From the NCBI RefSeq assembly GCF_004359615.1, contig NZ_SCWA01000001.1, positions 62,001 to 126,000 on the forward strand: 64,000 nucleotides of DNA, given 5' to 3'. The position numbers and the translations under genes are program-made. This DNA comes from Macrococcus brunensis. Its GTDB lineage: Bacteria > Bacillota > Bacilli > Staphylococcales > Staphylococcaceae. Below, piece after piece: positions 8,644 through 17,075 of this stretch (positions are counted from its first letter, which is position 1; each line of letters starts with the position of its first letter). The notes beneath the pieces are model-generated. The model worked only from the letters and a program-made list of their open reading frames with translations, made no database searches and was not told the origin of the DNA.

Positions 8644-9697
8644 GAGCCTGATATTTAACGTTGCTATTACAATCAGTGGATTCTATCTTTTTCACCGCCT
8701 GCAGTTTTTTGAAGAAAAAGAAATCGTCTTTTCAAAAAACTATATAACCATGCTGATGACATTTATCAGCTGTCTGTTATTGACTAATCCACTTCAGTTC
8801 GATGAGGTCACTTTTGTTCTTGCATTTGTTCCTTTATTATTTCTTGCTCGCTACACTAACTTTATCTATACGATGGTCGGTGCTGTCGTGACCAGTCTGG
8901 TTGCTGTCTTCTGGCTTGGCTACGATCTGGATATTGCGATTATCCTCCTTATCATTGCAGCTGTCACAGGGATGATAGGCCCGTTTCTATCCTATTCACA
9001 CTTTGTCAGCATCCAGTGGCTGACAGCTATCAGTCTCGCTATTATTGCAGCAAGTCTGTATTTCAGAGATTTAAATAACCCGTTAGAGTATTTCATTCTC
9101 ATATTCTGTTCTTCTTTTATTCTGTCAATCTGCAGCAGCCTGATGTTTGTGGATATATGGCGAATTTCTCAATTGATTCAGCGCTATGAAAATGAAAAGA
9201 CGATGGATTATTTGACAGGGCTCGGCAACGTCAGAGAATTTGACCGCTCACTTAATAAACTGAGCTACGAAGCTGAGCACCGCACGATTGCTCTTTTACT
9301 GATAGACATCGACGGCTTTAAAGACGTTAATGATGCTTACGGCCATAATGCAGGAGACGCCGTTTTAAGACAGATGGGACAGGTCCTGACAAACTATATC
9401 CCTAGAACCATGAAAGCTTATCGTAACGGCGGTGAAGAATTTTCCGTTATTCTGACAGATGTCACTCTTGACGCTGCGATTAAGCTCGCTGAGAGTATTC
9501 GTAAAGGCGTCAAAAATTCTGCCTTTCATTTACCCAATAAAGAAACAATTTCCTTGACTGTATCCATCGGTGTTGGGTATCTTCAAGAAAAGGATATCAA
9601 ATCGCATCGCAAAATCTTTAAAGATGCAGATGATACGCTTCATGCTGCTAAAGAACAAGGACGCGACACAGTGATGTTCAATCCAATTATTAAATAA
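8636..9697 (+). CDS. gdpS: Membrane GGDEF-domain protein GdpS
   Basis: This 353-residue protein has about six N-terminal membrane helices (5TM-type sensor region, residues 1-175) followed by a GGDEF domain. LTGLGNVREFD is near 193 and the active-site loop GGEEF at 265-269. The catalytic signature is intact. In staphylococci the orthologue is the only conserved GGDEF protein, and reported effects on biofilm gene expression do not depend on cyclic di-GMP. I chose ATG 8636 over 8627 because AAGGAT is correctly spaced only for 8636. It overlaps the yitT stop and is followed by a strong terminator. Confidence 0.93.
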   Translation: MIESLIFNVAITISGFYLFHRLQFFEEKEIVFSKNYITMLMTFISCLLLTNPLQFDEVTFVLAFVPLLFLARYTNFIYTMVGAVVTSLVAVFWLGYDLDIAIILLIIAAVTGMIGPFLSYSHFVSIQWLTAISLAIIAASLYFRDLNNPLEYFILIFCSSFILSICSSLMFVDIWRISQLIQRYENEKTMDYLTGLGNVREFDRSLNKLSYEAEHRTIALLLIDIDGFKDVNDAYGHNAGDAVLRQMGQVLTNYIPRTMKAYRNGGEEFSVILTDVTLDAAIKLAESIRKGVKNSAFHLPNKETISLTVSIGVGYLQEKDIKSHRKIFKDADDTLHAAKEQGRDTVMFNPIIK

Positions 9698-9725
9698 CAG
9701 AAAGTCTCCTTTCTGTTATTTTTTT
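9696..9725 (+). terminator. Terminator after gdpS
   Basis: The perfect 9-bp stem AACAGAAAG/CTTTCTGTT with a 4-base loop is followed by A and seven T. Confidence 0.88.
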
Positions 9726-9743
9726 ATGAACAAGGAGGTCAAA

Positions 9744-10493
9744 ATGAATCAGATAGATGAAAACAAAGTGGTCGCCGTTGTTTTACTCGCCGGTAAGATC
9801 TTACTTGAAAGCGGTGCAGAAACGTACCGCGTCGAAGATACTATGACACGAATTGCGAGACACTATGGGCTTCATTCCACCCATAGCTTTGTCACACCTA
9901 CCGCCATCATTTTCTCTGCTTCTACAGAGTCTCCGTCAAGGCTGCTTCGGGTCTTATCAAGAACGACAGACCTCGAAAAAATCGTAGAAACGAATGAAAT
10001 ATCACGTGCCATTACAGCGGATATATTGTCACTCGAGACCGCACATGATGCGCTTCAGGATCTATCTGACTCCAATAAGCACTTTCCTTACTGGCTGCGC
10101 ATGTTATCAGCGGCTATTGTCAGCGGCCTGTTTCTGATTATGTTCAACGGAGATTTCAGAGATATCGTTCCAAGTGTTATAGCGGGAGGTATCGGGCTGA
10201 TGGTTGCTGAATTCATTCAGGAGCATACCCGCTTGAAATTCTTCGCTGAATTTGCCGGCGCATTTGTTATTGCGATGACCGCTCTACTCGCAGTCAATTT
10301 TTTAGGCGGTGTCTCCTTGAATAAAGTGATTATTTCTGCTGTGATGCCGCTTGTGCCCGGGGTTCTCATTACGAACGCCATTCGGGATCTCATGGCAGCG
10401 CACCTTCTCGCCGGTGCCGTTAAAGGCGTCGAAGCCAGTCTGACCGCATTCGCAATAGGAACGGGGGTTGCAGTATGTCTGATTTTACTTTAG
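9744..10493 (+). CDS. Threonine/serine exporter family, N-terminal (YjjP-like) subunit
   Basis: This 249-residue protein belongs to the ThrE/YjjP family. A cytoplasmic N-terminal region (KILLESGAETYRVEDTM at about 20-36, a family signature) is followed by about five membrane helices (from residue 110). In this family YjjP and YjjB halves form one exporter for threonine/serine or, in enterobacteria, succinate. The start at 9744 has AAGGAGG; the earlier ATG at 9726 lacks one. It overlaps the partner gene by 19 bases. The substrate here is unknown. Confidence 0.88.
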   Translation: MNQIDENKVVAVVLLAGKILLESGAETYRVEDTMTRIARHYGLHSTHSFVTPTAIIFSASTESPSRLLRVLSRTTDLEKIVETNEISRAITADILSLETAHDALQDLSDSNKHFPYWLRMLSAAIVSGLFLIMFNGDFRDIVPSVIAGGIGLMVAEFIQEHTRLKFFAEFAGAFVIAMTALLAVNFLGGVSLNKVIISAVMPLVPGVLITNAIRDLMAAHLLAGAVKGVEASLTAFAIGTGVAVCLILL

Positions 10494-10957
10494 AAATTCT
10501 CTGGTTCATCCTGCAGTTTATCACGAGCTTCTTTGCGACTATTTTCTTCGCAATTGTTTTCAATGCACCTAGGAAGCTCCTGCTGCCATGTGGCTTTGTT
10601 GGTGCAGTCGGCTGGATAGTCTACTATGTCCTCTTCACTTACGACGTCTCAGCTGTGACCGCTTCATTTGCGGGAGCGCTTCTTCTTGGCGTCATGGCCC
10701 ATCTGATGAGCCGGTATTATAAACAGCCGGTCATCATCTTCTATGTGGCCGGTATCATTCCTCTTGTCCCAGGTGGCCTTGCTTATGACGCAACAAAAAA
10801 TCTGATCATCAATGACTATGATACAGCCATTCAGAATGGTATTAAGGTTGCACTGATATCCGGTGCTATCGCTTTCGGGCTGATCGTCGCTGAAATGATT
10901 TTCCATTCCTTCTTCAGAGCGCGCAGATATGTTCGCAGAAGACAAAATTCGTTATAA
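10475..10957 (+). CDS. Threonine/serine exporter family, C-terminal (YjjB-like) subunit
   Basis: This 160-residue membrane protein with five hydrophobic segments matches the YjjB/DUF3815 half of the ThrE family, including the PVIIFYVAGIIPLVPG signature near residue 85-100. Its start lies 19 bases inside the upstream YjjP-like gene, showing translational coupling and supporting a two-subunit exporter. No terminator follows before pepT, so read-through is possible. Confidence 0.88.
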   Translation: MSDFTLEILWFILQFITSFFATIFFAIVFNAPRKLLLPCGFVGAVGWIVYYVLFTYDVSAVTASFAGALLLGVMAHLMSRYYKQPVIIFYVAGIIPLVPGGLAYDATKNLIINDYDTAIQNGIKVALISGAIAFGLIVAEMIFHSFFRARRYVRRRQNSL

Positions 10958-10984
10958 TAAGGGGATAACAAGGGAGGGGTTCAA

Positions 10985-12208
10985 ATGAAACAAGCATTAA
11001 TCGACCGTCTAAGTCGTTATGTCCAAATTGATACACAATCAGATGCCGCAAGCACGACAACACCATCTACAGAGAAACAGTGGGATTTACTGCACTTACT
11101 GGAAAGTGAGATTAAAGCGCTAGGTCTTGAAGTCTCAGTCGATAATCAAGGCTATTTGATGGCGACACTGCCGTCGAATACCGATAAAAAAGTACCGGTT
11201 CTCGGTCTACTGGCACATGTGGATACAGCGACAGATTTTACAGGTACACACGTTAAACCACAGATGATCGAGTCTTATGACGGCGCTGATATCACCTTAA
11301 AAAGTGGATTAGTCATCTCTAAAGATAAGTTTCCAGAACTTCAGTACTACACTGGCCATACTTTGATGACAACTGACGGCACAACGTTACTCGGTGCTGA
11401 TAATAAAGCAGGTATCACGGAAATCATGGAAACCATTATCTACCTGCAGAATCATCCAGAAATCAAGCATGGGACTATCCGCTTCGCCTTTACACCAGAT
11501 GAGGAAATCGGTCGTGGTCCTCACCACTTCGACGTTGAACGTTTTGGCGCTGAATTTGCCTATACGATTGACGGGGGTCGTCGTGGTGAACTGCAGTTTG
11601 AAAGCTTTAATGCAGCGGGTGTGGACGTCCAATTTAAAGGCGTCAATGTGCATCCGGGTTCTGCGAAAGATAAGATGGTGAATGCACAAGCACTGGCTAT
11701 GGCCTTTCATCACCAGCTGCCAGAAGACGAAGTACCTGAACGGACAGAGAACTACGAAGGATTCTATCATTTGGTTGAGATGACTGGTTCTGTCGAGGCT
11801 GCTTCTCTCTCTTACATTATCCGTGACCACGATAAAGAAAAATTCAATGCACGTAAAGAAATAATGACACAAGCAGCTAAAACAATTGCAGAGACATATG
11901 GAGAAGATGCTGTTCAGATCGATATTCACGACCAGTACTTCAATATGGGTGAGAAAATCAAGCCTTATCCAGAGTTGATTGATATCCCGCTTGAAGTGAT
12001 GAAGGAACTTGATATTGAACCGATTGTCGAACCGATTCGCGGTGGAACAGATGGTTCACAGCTTTCTTATATGGGACTGCCGACCCCTAACCTGTTCACA
12101 GGGGCTGAAAACTTCCATGGCCCTTACGAATACGTTTCAATCGATGATATGGAGAAATCAGTTCATCATATCGTTGGTATCATCAGAAAATTTGAAGAAC
12201 GCGCATAA
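10985..12208 (+). CDS. pepT: Peptidase T (tripeptide aminopeptidase)
   Basis: PepT is a cytoplasmic dizinc M20B peptidase that removes the N-terminal residue from tripeptides. The length of 407 aa is typical. Metal and catalytic residues are visible: H78 and D80 in [12 protein letters not shown]139 in GADNKAG, the general base in TPDEEIGRG near 174, and further ligands in [10 protein letters not shown] and the C-terminal [24 protein letters not shown] precedes the start. It ends in a bidirectional terminator shared with the next convergent gene. Confidence 0.96.
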   Translation: MKQALIDRLSRYVQIDTQSDAASTTTPSTEKQWDLLHLLESEIKALGLEVSVDNQGYLMATLPSNTDKKVPVLGLLAHVDTATDFTGTHVKPQMIESYDGADITLKSGLVISKDKFPELQYYTGHTLMTTDGTTLLGADNKAGITEIMETIIYLQNHPEIKHGTIRFAFTPDEEIGRGPHHFDVERFGAEFAYTIDGGRRGELQFESFNAAGVDVQFKGVNVHPGSAKDKMVNAQALAMAFHHQLPEDEVPERTENYEGFYHLVEMTGSVEAASLSYIIRDHDKEKFNARKEIMTQAAKTIAETYGEDAVQIDIHDQYFNMGEKIKPYPELIDIPLEVMKELDIEPIVEPIRGGTDGSQLSYMGLPTPNLFTGAENFHGPYEYVSIDDMEKSVHHIVGIIRKFEERA

Positions 12209-12210
12209 AA

Positions 12211-12245
12211 AGAAGCCACTGATCAGTCAGTGGCTTCTATTTTTT
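12211..12245. terminator. Bidirectional terminator between pepT and the glycerate-kinase-like gene
   Basis: The 12-bp perfect stem AGAAGCCACTGA/TCAGTGGCTTCT has a 4-base loop. Seven T follow on the plus strand and a TTTTTA run on the minus strand. Confidence 0.9.
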
Positions 12246-13307
12246 TGCTATAGCAAGTATTGTTTTAATACTGTTCTGCAGCTGTATCCCAAGCTTTAGT
12301 TTATCCGTGTCAGTTGACATATCCGGATAGATATTCAGAAAATGCACGGCTTCACTCGGCGGCGCAAACTGCTGTCCGGCCGATAAGTAAATATAAAGCT
12401 GAGGACCTGCTTTTTGAGTGATCGCCTGGGCGACAAGTGAACTTTCAGATGGTCTGACGGTTCCTCCGCCGTATATGACAGCATCTGCCTCATCAAGAAG
12501 GTCCTTCAGACTGGTTTCCTCAAAAATCATATCTTTTGACGATAGAATCCGTGCATCAAACAGACTTTCAAAAATACTTCTCAGTCCACCTGCATGGCCG
12601 CCATTTTTCGGATTAACAGACAGACCCGCTTTTTTATACTGCTCATTTAAATACCAGATGTTATTATCAATGGTCATTTTTACAGCATCTTCTATTATAG
12701 AATCTGCCACCTGGCTTTTGTTACCAAAAAGATAATAATCAAGATCGCTGATGACTTTAAATGTACTCTCTGACAGTCGGTCATCCAGTCCACTCAAATC
12801 TATTCTTCTGACGTGTTTGATATGTGCTGAAGAAAGCGGACCCGTCATTTTATGGTCATCTATATCAAAGAAAACAGCACCGAGTTTCTCAAGCATTCCG
12901 ATACCGTAGTCATAAACCTGTGACTCCCCTAGCGCAATGGTAAAAGAACGATAGCCAAGATCTAGACCATTTAATATCATCTGACCGAGTCCATACGAAG
13001 AAGTATCCAGCAGATCAGCTGTCTGGCTGAATACACGCGAACAGTCAATATAGAGACAGTCATGGATAAGGGCTGCTGTCACCTCTCGCTGTCTGAGATT
13101 GGCATCTTGAATCTGCCAGTTGTACTTGATGCCCTGCTGCCAGGATAATATTCCTTCTATTAAGTGTTTCTGACCATCAAACAAAGGCACACTGATCACA
13201 TTTGCATTAGGATATACTGTTTTCACACCTTCTTCAATATAACTGGACGCTTCTCCTGAAGTTAATATATCTTCGAAACGATCTATCGCAACTAATATAT
13301 TCATCAT
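12237..13307 (-). CDS. Divergent glycerate-kinase-family protein
   Basis: The 356 residues have the overall pattern of the GlxK glycerate kinase fold (MNILVAIDRFEDILTS start, ALGESQVYDYGIGML near 150, KNGGHAGGLRSIFESLF near 240, YGGGTVRPSESS near 285). Canonical signatures are altered: DGGEGT is FDGQKH, and the GGSATNDGG loop reads ALGESQVYDYG. It is therefore probably not a standard glycerate kinase and may be catalytically changed or inactive. ATG 13304 or 13307 both fit an AAAGGAG upstream. It lies downstream of ytxJ on the same strand but a terminator intervenes. Confidence 0.7.
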   Translation of the reverse strand: MMNILVAIDRFEDILTSGEASSYIEEGVKTVYPNANVISVPLFDGQKHLIEGILSWQQGIKYNWQIQDANLRQREVTAALIHDCLYIDCSRVFSQTADLLDTSSYGLGQMILNGLDLGYRSFTIALGESQVYDYGIGMLEKLGAVFFDIDDHKMTGPLSSAHIKHVRRIDLSGLDDRLSESTFKVISDLDYYLFGNKSQVADSIIEDAVKMTIDNNIWYLNEQYKKAGLSVNPKNGGHAGGLRSIFESLFDARILSSKDMIFEETSLKDLLDEADAVIYGGGTVRPSESSLVAQAITQKAGPQLYIYLSAGQQFAPPSEAVHFLNIYPDMSTDTDKLKLGIQLQNSIKTILAIAKK

Positions 13308-13325
13308 AATCTCCTTTAAAAATAA

Positions 13326-13357
13326 ATAACCAATAGCTAAGCTATCAGTTATCCCTT
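13326..13357 (-). terminator. Terminator after ytxJ
   Basis: On the minus strand ATAACTGATAG/CTATTGGTTAT form an 11-bp stem with two G-T pairs and a 5-base loop, followed by TTATTTTT. Confidence 0.7.
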
Positions 13358-13358
13358 T

Positions 13359-13679
13359 TTATTCTTCTGCTGCTGATAATGAAGACACCGTAATATGATT
13401 GTGTGAGTCATGCCATGCAACCTGCTGGTCTACAAAGTAGAAGACTTGTGGTGATTCATGTTTGATACCGGTCTTTTCAGCGATATAATTTGAAAGTTCT
13501 CTCGCTTCCTGCACGGTCAGATAATACCCGTCCATATCACGCTCATACAGAAAATTGTTAAATTGATCATAAGCATTCAAGGAAATCGGACATGTCAGGG
13601 AATGCTTCATCACAAAGACTTTATCATGATCCTGGATGGTCTGTTCGAATTGTTCAATACTATTTAATTTAATAACCAT
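13359..13679 (-). CDS. ytxJ: Monothiol bacilliredoxin YtxJ (BrxC)
   Basis: This 106-residue thioredoxin-fold protein of the YtxJ family removes bacillithiol from S-bacillithiolated proteins in the cytoplasm. The active-site signature HSLTCPIS puts the redox cysteine at C30; no second CxxC cysteine is present, as expected for the monothiol type. A conserved SPQVFYF segment lies near residue 76. The start has GAGGTG a few bases upstream. It is a single-gene unit ended by its own terminator. Confidence 0.9.
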   Translation of the reverse strand: MVIKLNSIEQFEQTIQDHDKVFVMKHSLTCPISLNAYDQFNNFLYERDMDGYYLTVQEARELSNYIAEKTGIKHESPQVFYFVDQQVAWHDSHNHITVSSLSAAEE

Positions 13680-13748
13680 TCTTTCACCTCTTCATTGGTT
13701 AACTCTTTATCTTATTTATTTAATACCCCACGTCGCTTTAAATAGTCA

Positions 13749-13757
13749 TGTTATAAT
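13749..13757 (+). promoter_or_regulatory. Extended -10 promoter of the 66-aa membrane protein gene
   Basis: TGTTATAAT is a perfect TGn extended -10, 24 bases before the start codon. No good -35 is visible. Confidence 0.6.
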
Positions 13758-13780
13758 CTAAATAAAAAAGGAGGGATATT

Positions 13781-13981
13781 ATGGCCAAGCCCCCACTTCC
13801 CGTTAAACGCTGGAGTATGCTTGACACGATTAATACATGTCTGCTGATTGCGGTCTGCCTGTTCGTCATAGACTTTCAGAAAAACGCCACTTTATCATGG
13901 GTGACTATTACTGCATTCGGTATCTGGGTTGTAACTGTGATTGCTCGCAATATTTACTTGTCTAACTTAAGGAATAAATAA
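13781..13981 (+). CDS. Small two-helix membrane protein, unknown
   Basis: This 66-residue protein has a basic N-terminus (PLPVKRW) and two hydrophobic helices, about residues 13-28 and 36-57. I recognise no family. The AAGGAGG ribosome binding site, extended -10 promoter and strong terminator support a real monocistronic gene. Function unknown. Confidence 0.8.
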   Translation: MAKPPLPVKRWSMLDTINTCLLIAVCLFVIDFQKNATLSWVTITAFGIWVVTVIARNIYLSNLRNK

Positions 13982-14015
13982 CTTGAAGAGTTAGTTCTGC
14001 TCTTCAAGTTTTTTT
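13980..14015. terminator. Bidirectional terminator
   Basis: An 11-bp perfect stem AACTTGAAGAG/CTCTTCAAGTT is followed by seven T. It serves the small membrane protein on the plus strand, and on the minus strand lies directly after the lipoprotein stop codon. Confidence 0.88.
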
Positions 14016-14881
14016 AATGTCTGATAGTATTTATCATCTACCGTCTTAATTTCCCTGGCTTTTGACAGGATGGTCTGAACAGGTAGTTTTCTCAGTTTTT
14101 CTTCTATTTGCATCGCTGTTTTACGCTCTTTATAATAGCTGATTAAGCTGTAATAGATCTCAAGCTGTGCCTGTCTTAAATGCAGCGTATTCTCAGAAGT
14201 CATATGCATTTGATTGAGCATCTGGATATGACCGTTGATCAACGGAATCAGCTGAATGTCGATAAAAGCCATCCGTTTTGATGTTTCTGAAATATTCATC
14301 AATTCTTCCACATGCTTTTTAAGTGCTTCGTTATTATTGTTGATGGTCTGAGACAATTTATTGAAATCCTTTGCTTCCCTTTTATTTTCTGAAGCGGCTG
14401 CTGCGTATTTCTCACTTGTTTTTTTATTTTTTTCGAATATCTGTGTGTAACCCAGAATTTCTTCATTTGATTCTATTGAATCATTATAAAGTGAGATATA
14501 GTCATGGATGTTGTTGATAAACGTTTTTTTCTCATCAAAGTTATTGATATAAATATCATGGACATCCTGTATTTCAGGATTATCCACTTTCACTTTATTC
14601 ATCTTATTCTCATATACTATCAGTTGAGGCAGGACTTTTTTTTCAATTGCCTGCTCTTTTTGCTGCAAATTCTTTTTTTTCTGATCTGTCACTTCTGAAC
14701 CTATCAGCTGATCAACTTTATCCAGTGCCAGCTCATCAATATATTTCACTAATTTCTTTTCTTCAGATTGAACATCTTTCATCTGCATCTTATAATCTTT
14801 TATATCGGCATGCAGACTATTGCCGCATCCTACTAAAAAAATAATAGCGAACAGCATTAGACTATAGCATTTTATATTCAT
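13991..14881 (-). CDS. Coiled-coil lipoprotein, YkyA-like (putative)
   Basis: This 296-residue protein starts MNIKCYSLMLF with AAGGAG upstream. It has a lipoprotein signal with lipobox LVGC, so it should be anchored outside the membrane. The mature part is lysine/glutamate-rich and largely helical, with coiled-coil character across about 30-290. It resembles the YkyA group of putative cell-wall-binding lipoproteins in size and pattern, but I assign this only by resemblance. Function unknown. Confidence 0.75.
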   Translation of the reverse strand: MNIKCYSLMLFAIIFLVGCGNSLHADIKDYKMQMKDVQSEEKKLVKYIDELALDKVDQLIGSEVTDQKKKNLQQKEQAIEKKVLPQLIVYENKMNKVKVDNPEIQDVHDIYINNFDEKKTFINNIHDYISLYNDSIESNEEILGYTQIFEKNKKTSEKYAAAASENKREAKDFNKLSQTINNNNEALKKHVEELMNISETSKRMAFIDIQLIPLINGHIQMLNQMHMTSENTLHLRQAQLEIYYSLISYYKERKTAMQIEEKLRKLPVQTILSKAREIKTVDDKYYQTLKKLEEQN

Positions 14882-14958
14882 ATATCTACTCCTTGCTCTT
14901 CCTATTATAACTAAACCGTACAGCAATACAAATACTAAATTATGACAGAGGTTATTTC

Positions 14959-15423
14959 ATGACTGATATTCAGAATCAATTTGATAATAAACGCCGTATA
15001 CTGTTGGACCTTCTGGATTCACCTGTAATAGATGTTCGCCATATCGGCAGTACTGCTTTAGGTGACGAAGGGATTATGGATATCCTAGTGATTGTCCCTA
15101 ATTTACATGCCATGACCACCCTCGATGAGAAGAGACTGAATCAATCAGGATTTTATAGACTTCACCACCCTTATCACAAAAAATGTGTCTTCAGCGAATT
15201 TCATGATCTGATTTCACTGAAAGAGAAATGTCGTCTTCATATTGTGGAAAATAACGGCAATAAAGCGCGCATCTATCTGGAAGCTCAGAACATGCTTGCC
15301 GAATCTGAGGCTCTGGCCGCAGAATTCAGATCATATAAAGAAAAGATCAGGCATCTTTCCCAGAAAGACTATGAATCAGCAAAAGCAAACTGGTTCAGAC
15401 TACGTATCGCAAATAAGCATTAA
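14959..15423 (+). CDS. GrpB/UPF0157 nucleotidyltransferase-fold protein
   Basis: This 154-residue protein is of the GrpB family, with the family signature VRHIGSTALGDEGIMDILV near residues 25-43 and the C-terminal YESAKANWF near 137. The nucleotidyltransferase pattern GST..(x)n..D.D is only partly kept: MDILV supplies one acidic residue. Family function is not established. A modest GAGG lies nine bases upstream of the ATG. The downstream murB has its own promoter overlapping the end of this gene. Confidence 0.8.
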   Translation: MTDIQNQFDNKRRILLDLLDSPVIDVRHIGSTALGDEGIMDILVIVPNLHAMTTLDEKRLNQSGFYRLHHPYHKKCVFSEFHDLISLKEKCRLHIVENNGNKARIYLEAQNMLAESEALAAEFRSYKEKIRHLSQKDYESAKANWFRLRIANKH

Positions 15424-15426
15424 AAT

Positions 15427-15435
15427 TGCTATAAT
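15427..15435 (+). promoter_or_regulatory. Extended -10 promoter of murB
   Basis: TGCTATAAT is a perfect TGn extended -10, 32 bases before the murB ATG, just after the GrpB-like stop codon. Confidence 0.65.
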
Positions 15436-15467
15436 GATTATTAAGATTGTACGAAAGGGCGAACGCC

Positions 15468-16388
15468 ATGATTGATAAGACATTACTAGAAGAACTCTCT
15501 ACTCTCGTTCCAAATGAGCTGATTAAAGTAGACGAACCTCTGAAGAAATACACCTATACTAAAACCGGCGGCCATGCCGATCTCTATATTTCACCGAACC
15601 GTTACGAAGAGGTCAGTACGGTGATGAAATTTGCCAGAAAATATGATGTTCCGGTCACTTTTTTAGGTAACGGTTCAAATATCATCATCCGTGACGGTGG
15701 CATCCGCGGCATTGTTCTCAGTCTACTCAACCTCACAGATGTCCAGATTAAAGGTGAACAGATTACCGCAGGAAGCGGTGCTGCGATTATCGATGTCTCA
15801 AGAACTGCACGTGACCATCATCTGACCGGCCTGGAGTTTGCCTGCGGTATTCCCGGCTCAATTGGCGGCGCTGTCTATATGAATGCAGGTGCATACGGCG
15901 GTGAAGTAAAAGATTGCATCGCTCACGCTAAAGTGGTTAATGAAGAGGGCGACATCCTGACCCTCACTAAAGAAGAGCTGGAACTGGATTACAGAACAAG
16001 TTCTATACAGAGTCAGCACCTTGTCATTCTTGAAGCTACCTTCTGTTTGGAACGCGGCGATATCGCTGACATCCAAGCCAAGATGGACGACCTGACGCAG
16101 CGCCGTGAGGAAAAACAACCCCTTGAATATCCTTCGTGCGGCAGCGTCTTCAGAAGACCACCGGGACACTTTGCTGGCCAGCTGATTCAGCAGGCGGGTC
16201 TGCAAGGTCATCGTATCGGAGGAGTCGAAGTCAGTACAAAACACGCCGGCTTTATCGTCAATGTCGATAATGGCACCGCCACAGATTACGAGGAAATTAT
16301 TGCTTATGTCCAGAAAACTGTCCGTGACCATGCTGGCGTGGAACTACAGCCGGAAGTAAGAATTATAGGTGAACAAGCAACAGACTGA
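15468..16388 (+). CDS. murB: UDP-N-acetylenolpyruvoylglucosamine reductase MurB (type IIb)
   Basis: MurB reduces UDP-GlcNAc-enolpyruvate to UDP-MurNAc using FAD and NADPH in the cytoplasm. The 306-aa length is normal for the type II enzyme. FAD-binding signatures are [13 protein letters not shown] at 67-79 and [19 protein letters not shown] at 128-146. The catalytic serine is S226 in SCGSVFRRP, and a C-terminal glutamate is near E297 in LQPEVRIIG. The start follows AAAGGGCG. S. aureus murB occupies an equivalent position. Confidence 0.96.
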   Translation: MIDKTLLEELSTLVPNELIKVDEPLKKYTYTKTGGHADLYISPNRYEEVSTVMKFARKYDVPVTFLGNGSNIIIRDGGIRGIVLSLLNLTDVQIKGEQITAGSGAAIIDVSRTARDHHLTGLEFACGIPGSIGGAVYMNAGAYGGEVKDCIAHAKVVNEEGDILTLTKEELELDYRTSSIQSQHLVILEATFCLERGDIADIQAKMDDLTQRREEKQPLEYPSCGSVFRRPPGHFAGQLIQQAGLQGHRIGGVEVSTKHAGFIVNVDNGTATDYEEIIAYVQKTVRDHAGVELQPEVRIIGEQATD

Positions 16389-16402
16389 TCTGCTGTTTTT
16401 TT
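16375..16402 (+). terminator. Weak terminator after murB
   Basis: AACAG/CTGTT with an internal CAGA-CTGA-TCTG hairpin is followed by seven T. The stem is short, so partial read-through into the two-component genes is possible. Confidence 0.45.
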
Positions 16403-16418
16403 GATAGGGGTGAGATAG

Positions 16419-17075
16419 ATGAATATATTACTGATTGAAGATGATTTGAGATTAGGCAGGATGACGAAGATGCTGCTTGAAAAGAAACATCATACCGTTA
16501 ACTGGCAGGCAGATGGTGCTGATGGCCTCGAATATGCCCGTGCCGCTTCTCCGGATATCCTGCTGATTGACTGGGTGCTTCCCACTCTAAGTGGTCTGGA
16601 AATCATCGCCGAATTGCGGTCAGAACGTATTAATACCCCTATTATTCTGCTCACTGCCAAAGGTGAGATAGATGATAAGCTGGTCGGATTCATACAAGGT
16701 GCAGACGACTATATCACGAAGCCATTCGATATAGAAGAACTGAATATGCGTATGATGGCACTGAATAGACGTGCAGAAAAACGTATTACTTCTTTTATTA
16801 CGTTTGGCCCGCTTGTTCTTAACACTGAAAATGGGTTAATTACACTCGATAAGCAGACGCTAACTTTGACTCATAAAGAACATCTCCTGCTCGAGTTACT
16901 TCTTCATTATCAGCACGGGACAATTTCAAAAGAACTGATTTTAGATAAAATCTGGCAACTGGATGGTGATGTCAGTGAAAATGCAATCGAAGTATTAATC
17001 GGTCGTCTACGTAAAAAAATTAATCCTGTCAAAATCAAAGCCAGCAGAAATATAGGATATCAACTTAGTGAATAA
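16419..17075 (+). CDS. OmpR-family response regulator
   Basis: This 218-residue regulator has a receiver domain (1-115) with acidic pocket EDD at 7-9, phospho-acceptor D51 in LLIDWVLP and K101 in ITKPFD. A winged-helix DNA-binding domain follows (about 125-218, with GRLRKKINPVKIKASRNIGYQL). Closest family pattern is CiaR/CopR-like, but the specific orthologue is not recognised. The kinase start overlaps it by 8 bases. The direct repeats just after the kinase gene are the likely binding site. Confidence 0.92.
   Translation: MNILLIEDDLRLGRMTKMLLEKKHHTVNWQADGADGLEYARAASPDILLIDWVLPTLSGLEIIAELRSERINTPIILLTAKGEIDDKLVGFIQGADDYITKPFDIEELNMRMMALNRRAEKRITSFITFGPLVLNTENGLITLDKQTLTLTHKEHLLLELLLHYQHGTISKELILDKIWQLDGDVSENAIEVLIGRLRKKINPVKIKASRNIGYQLSE

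Noticed and set aside
11387-11929. 180-codon minus-strand ORF inside pepT
   Set aside because: Antisense shadow of a well-conserved enzyme; no start signals.
15858-16331. 157-codon minus-strand ORF inside murB
   Set aside because: Antisense shadow of murB; no ribosome binding site.
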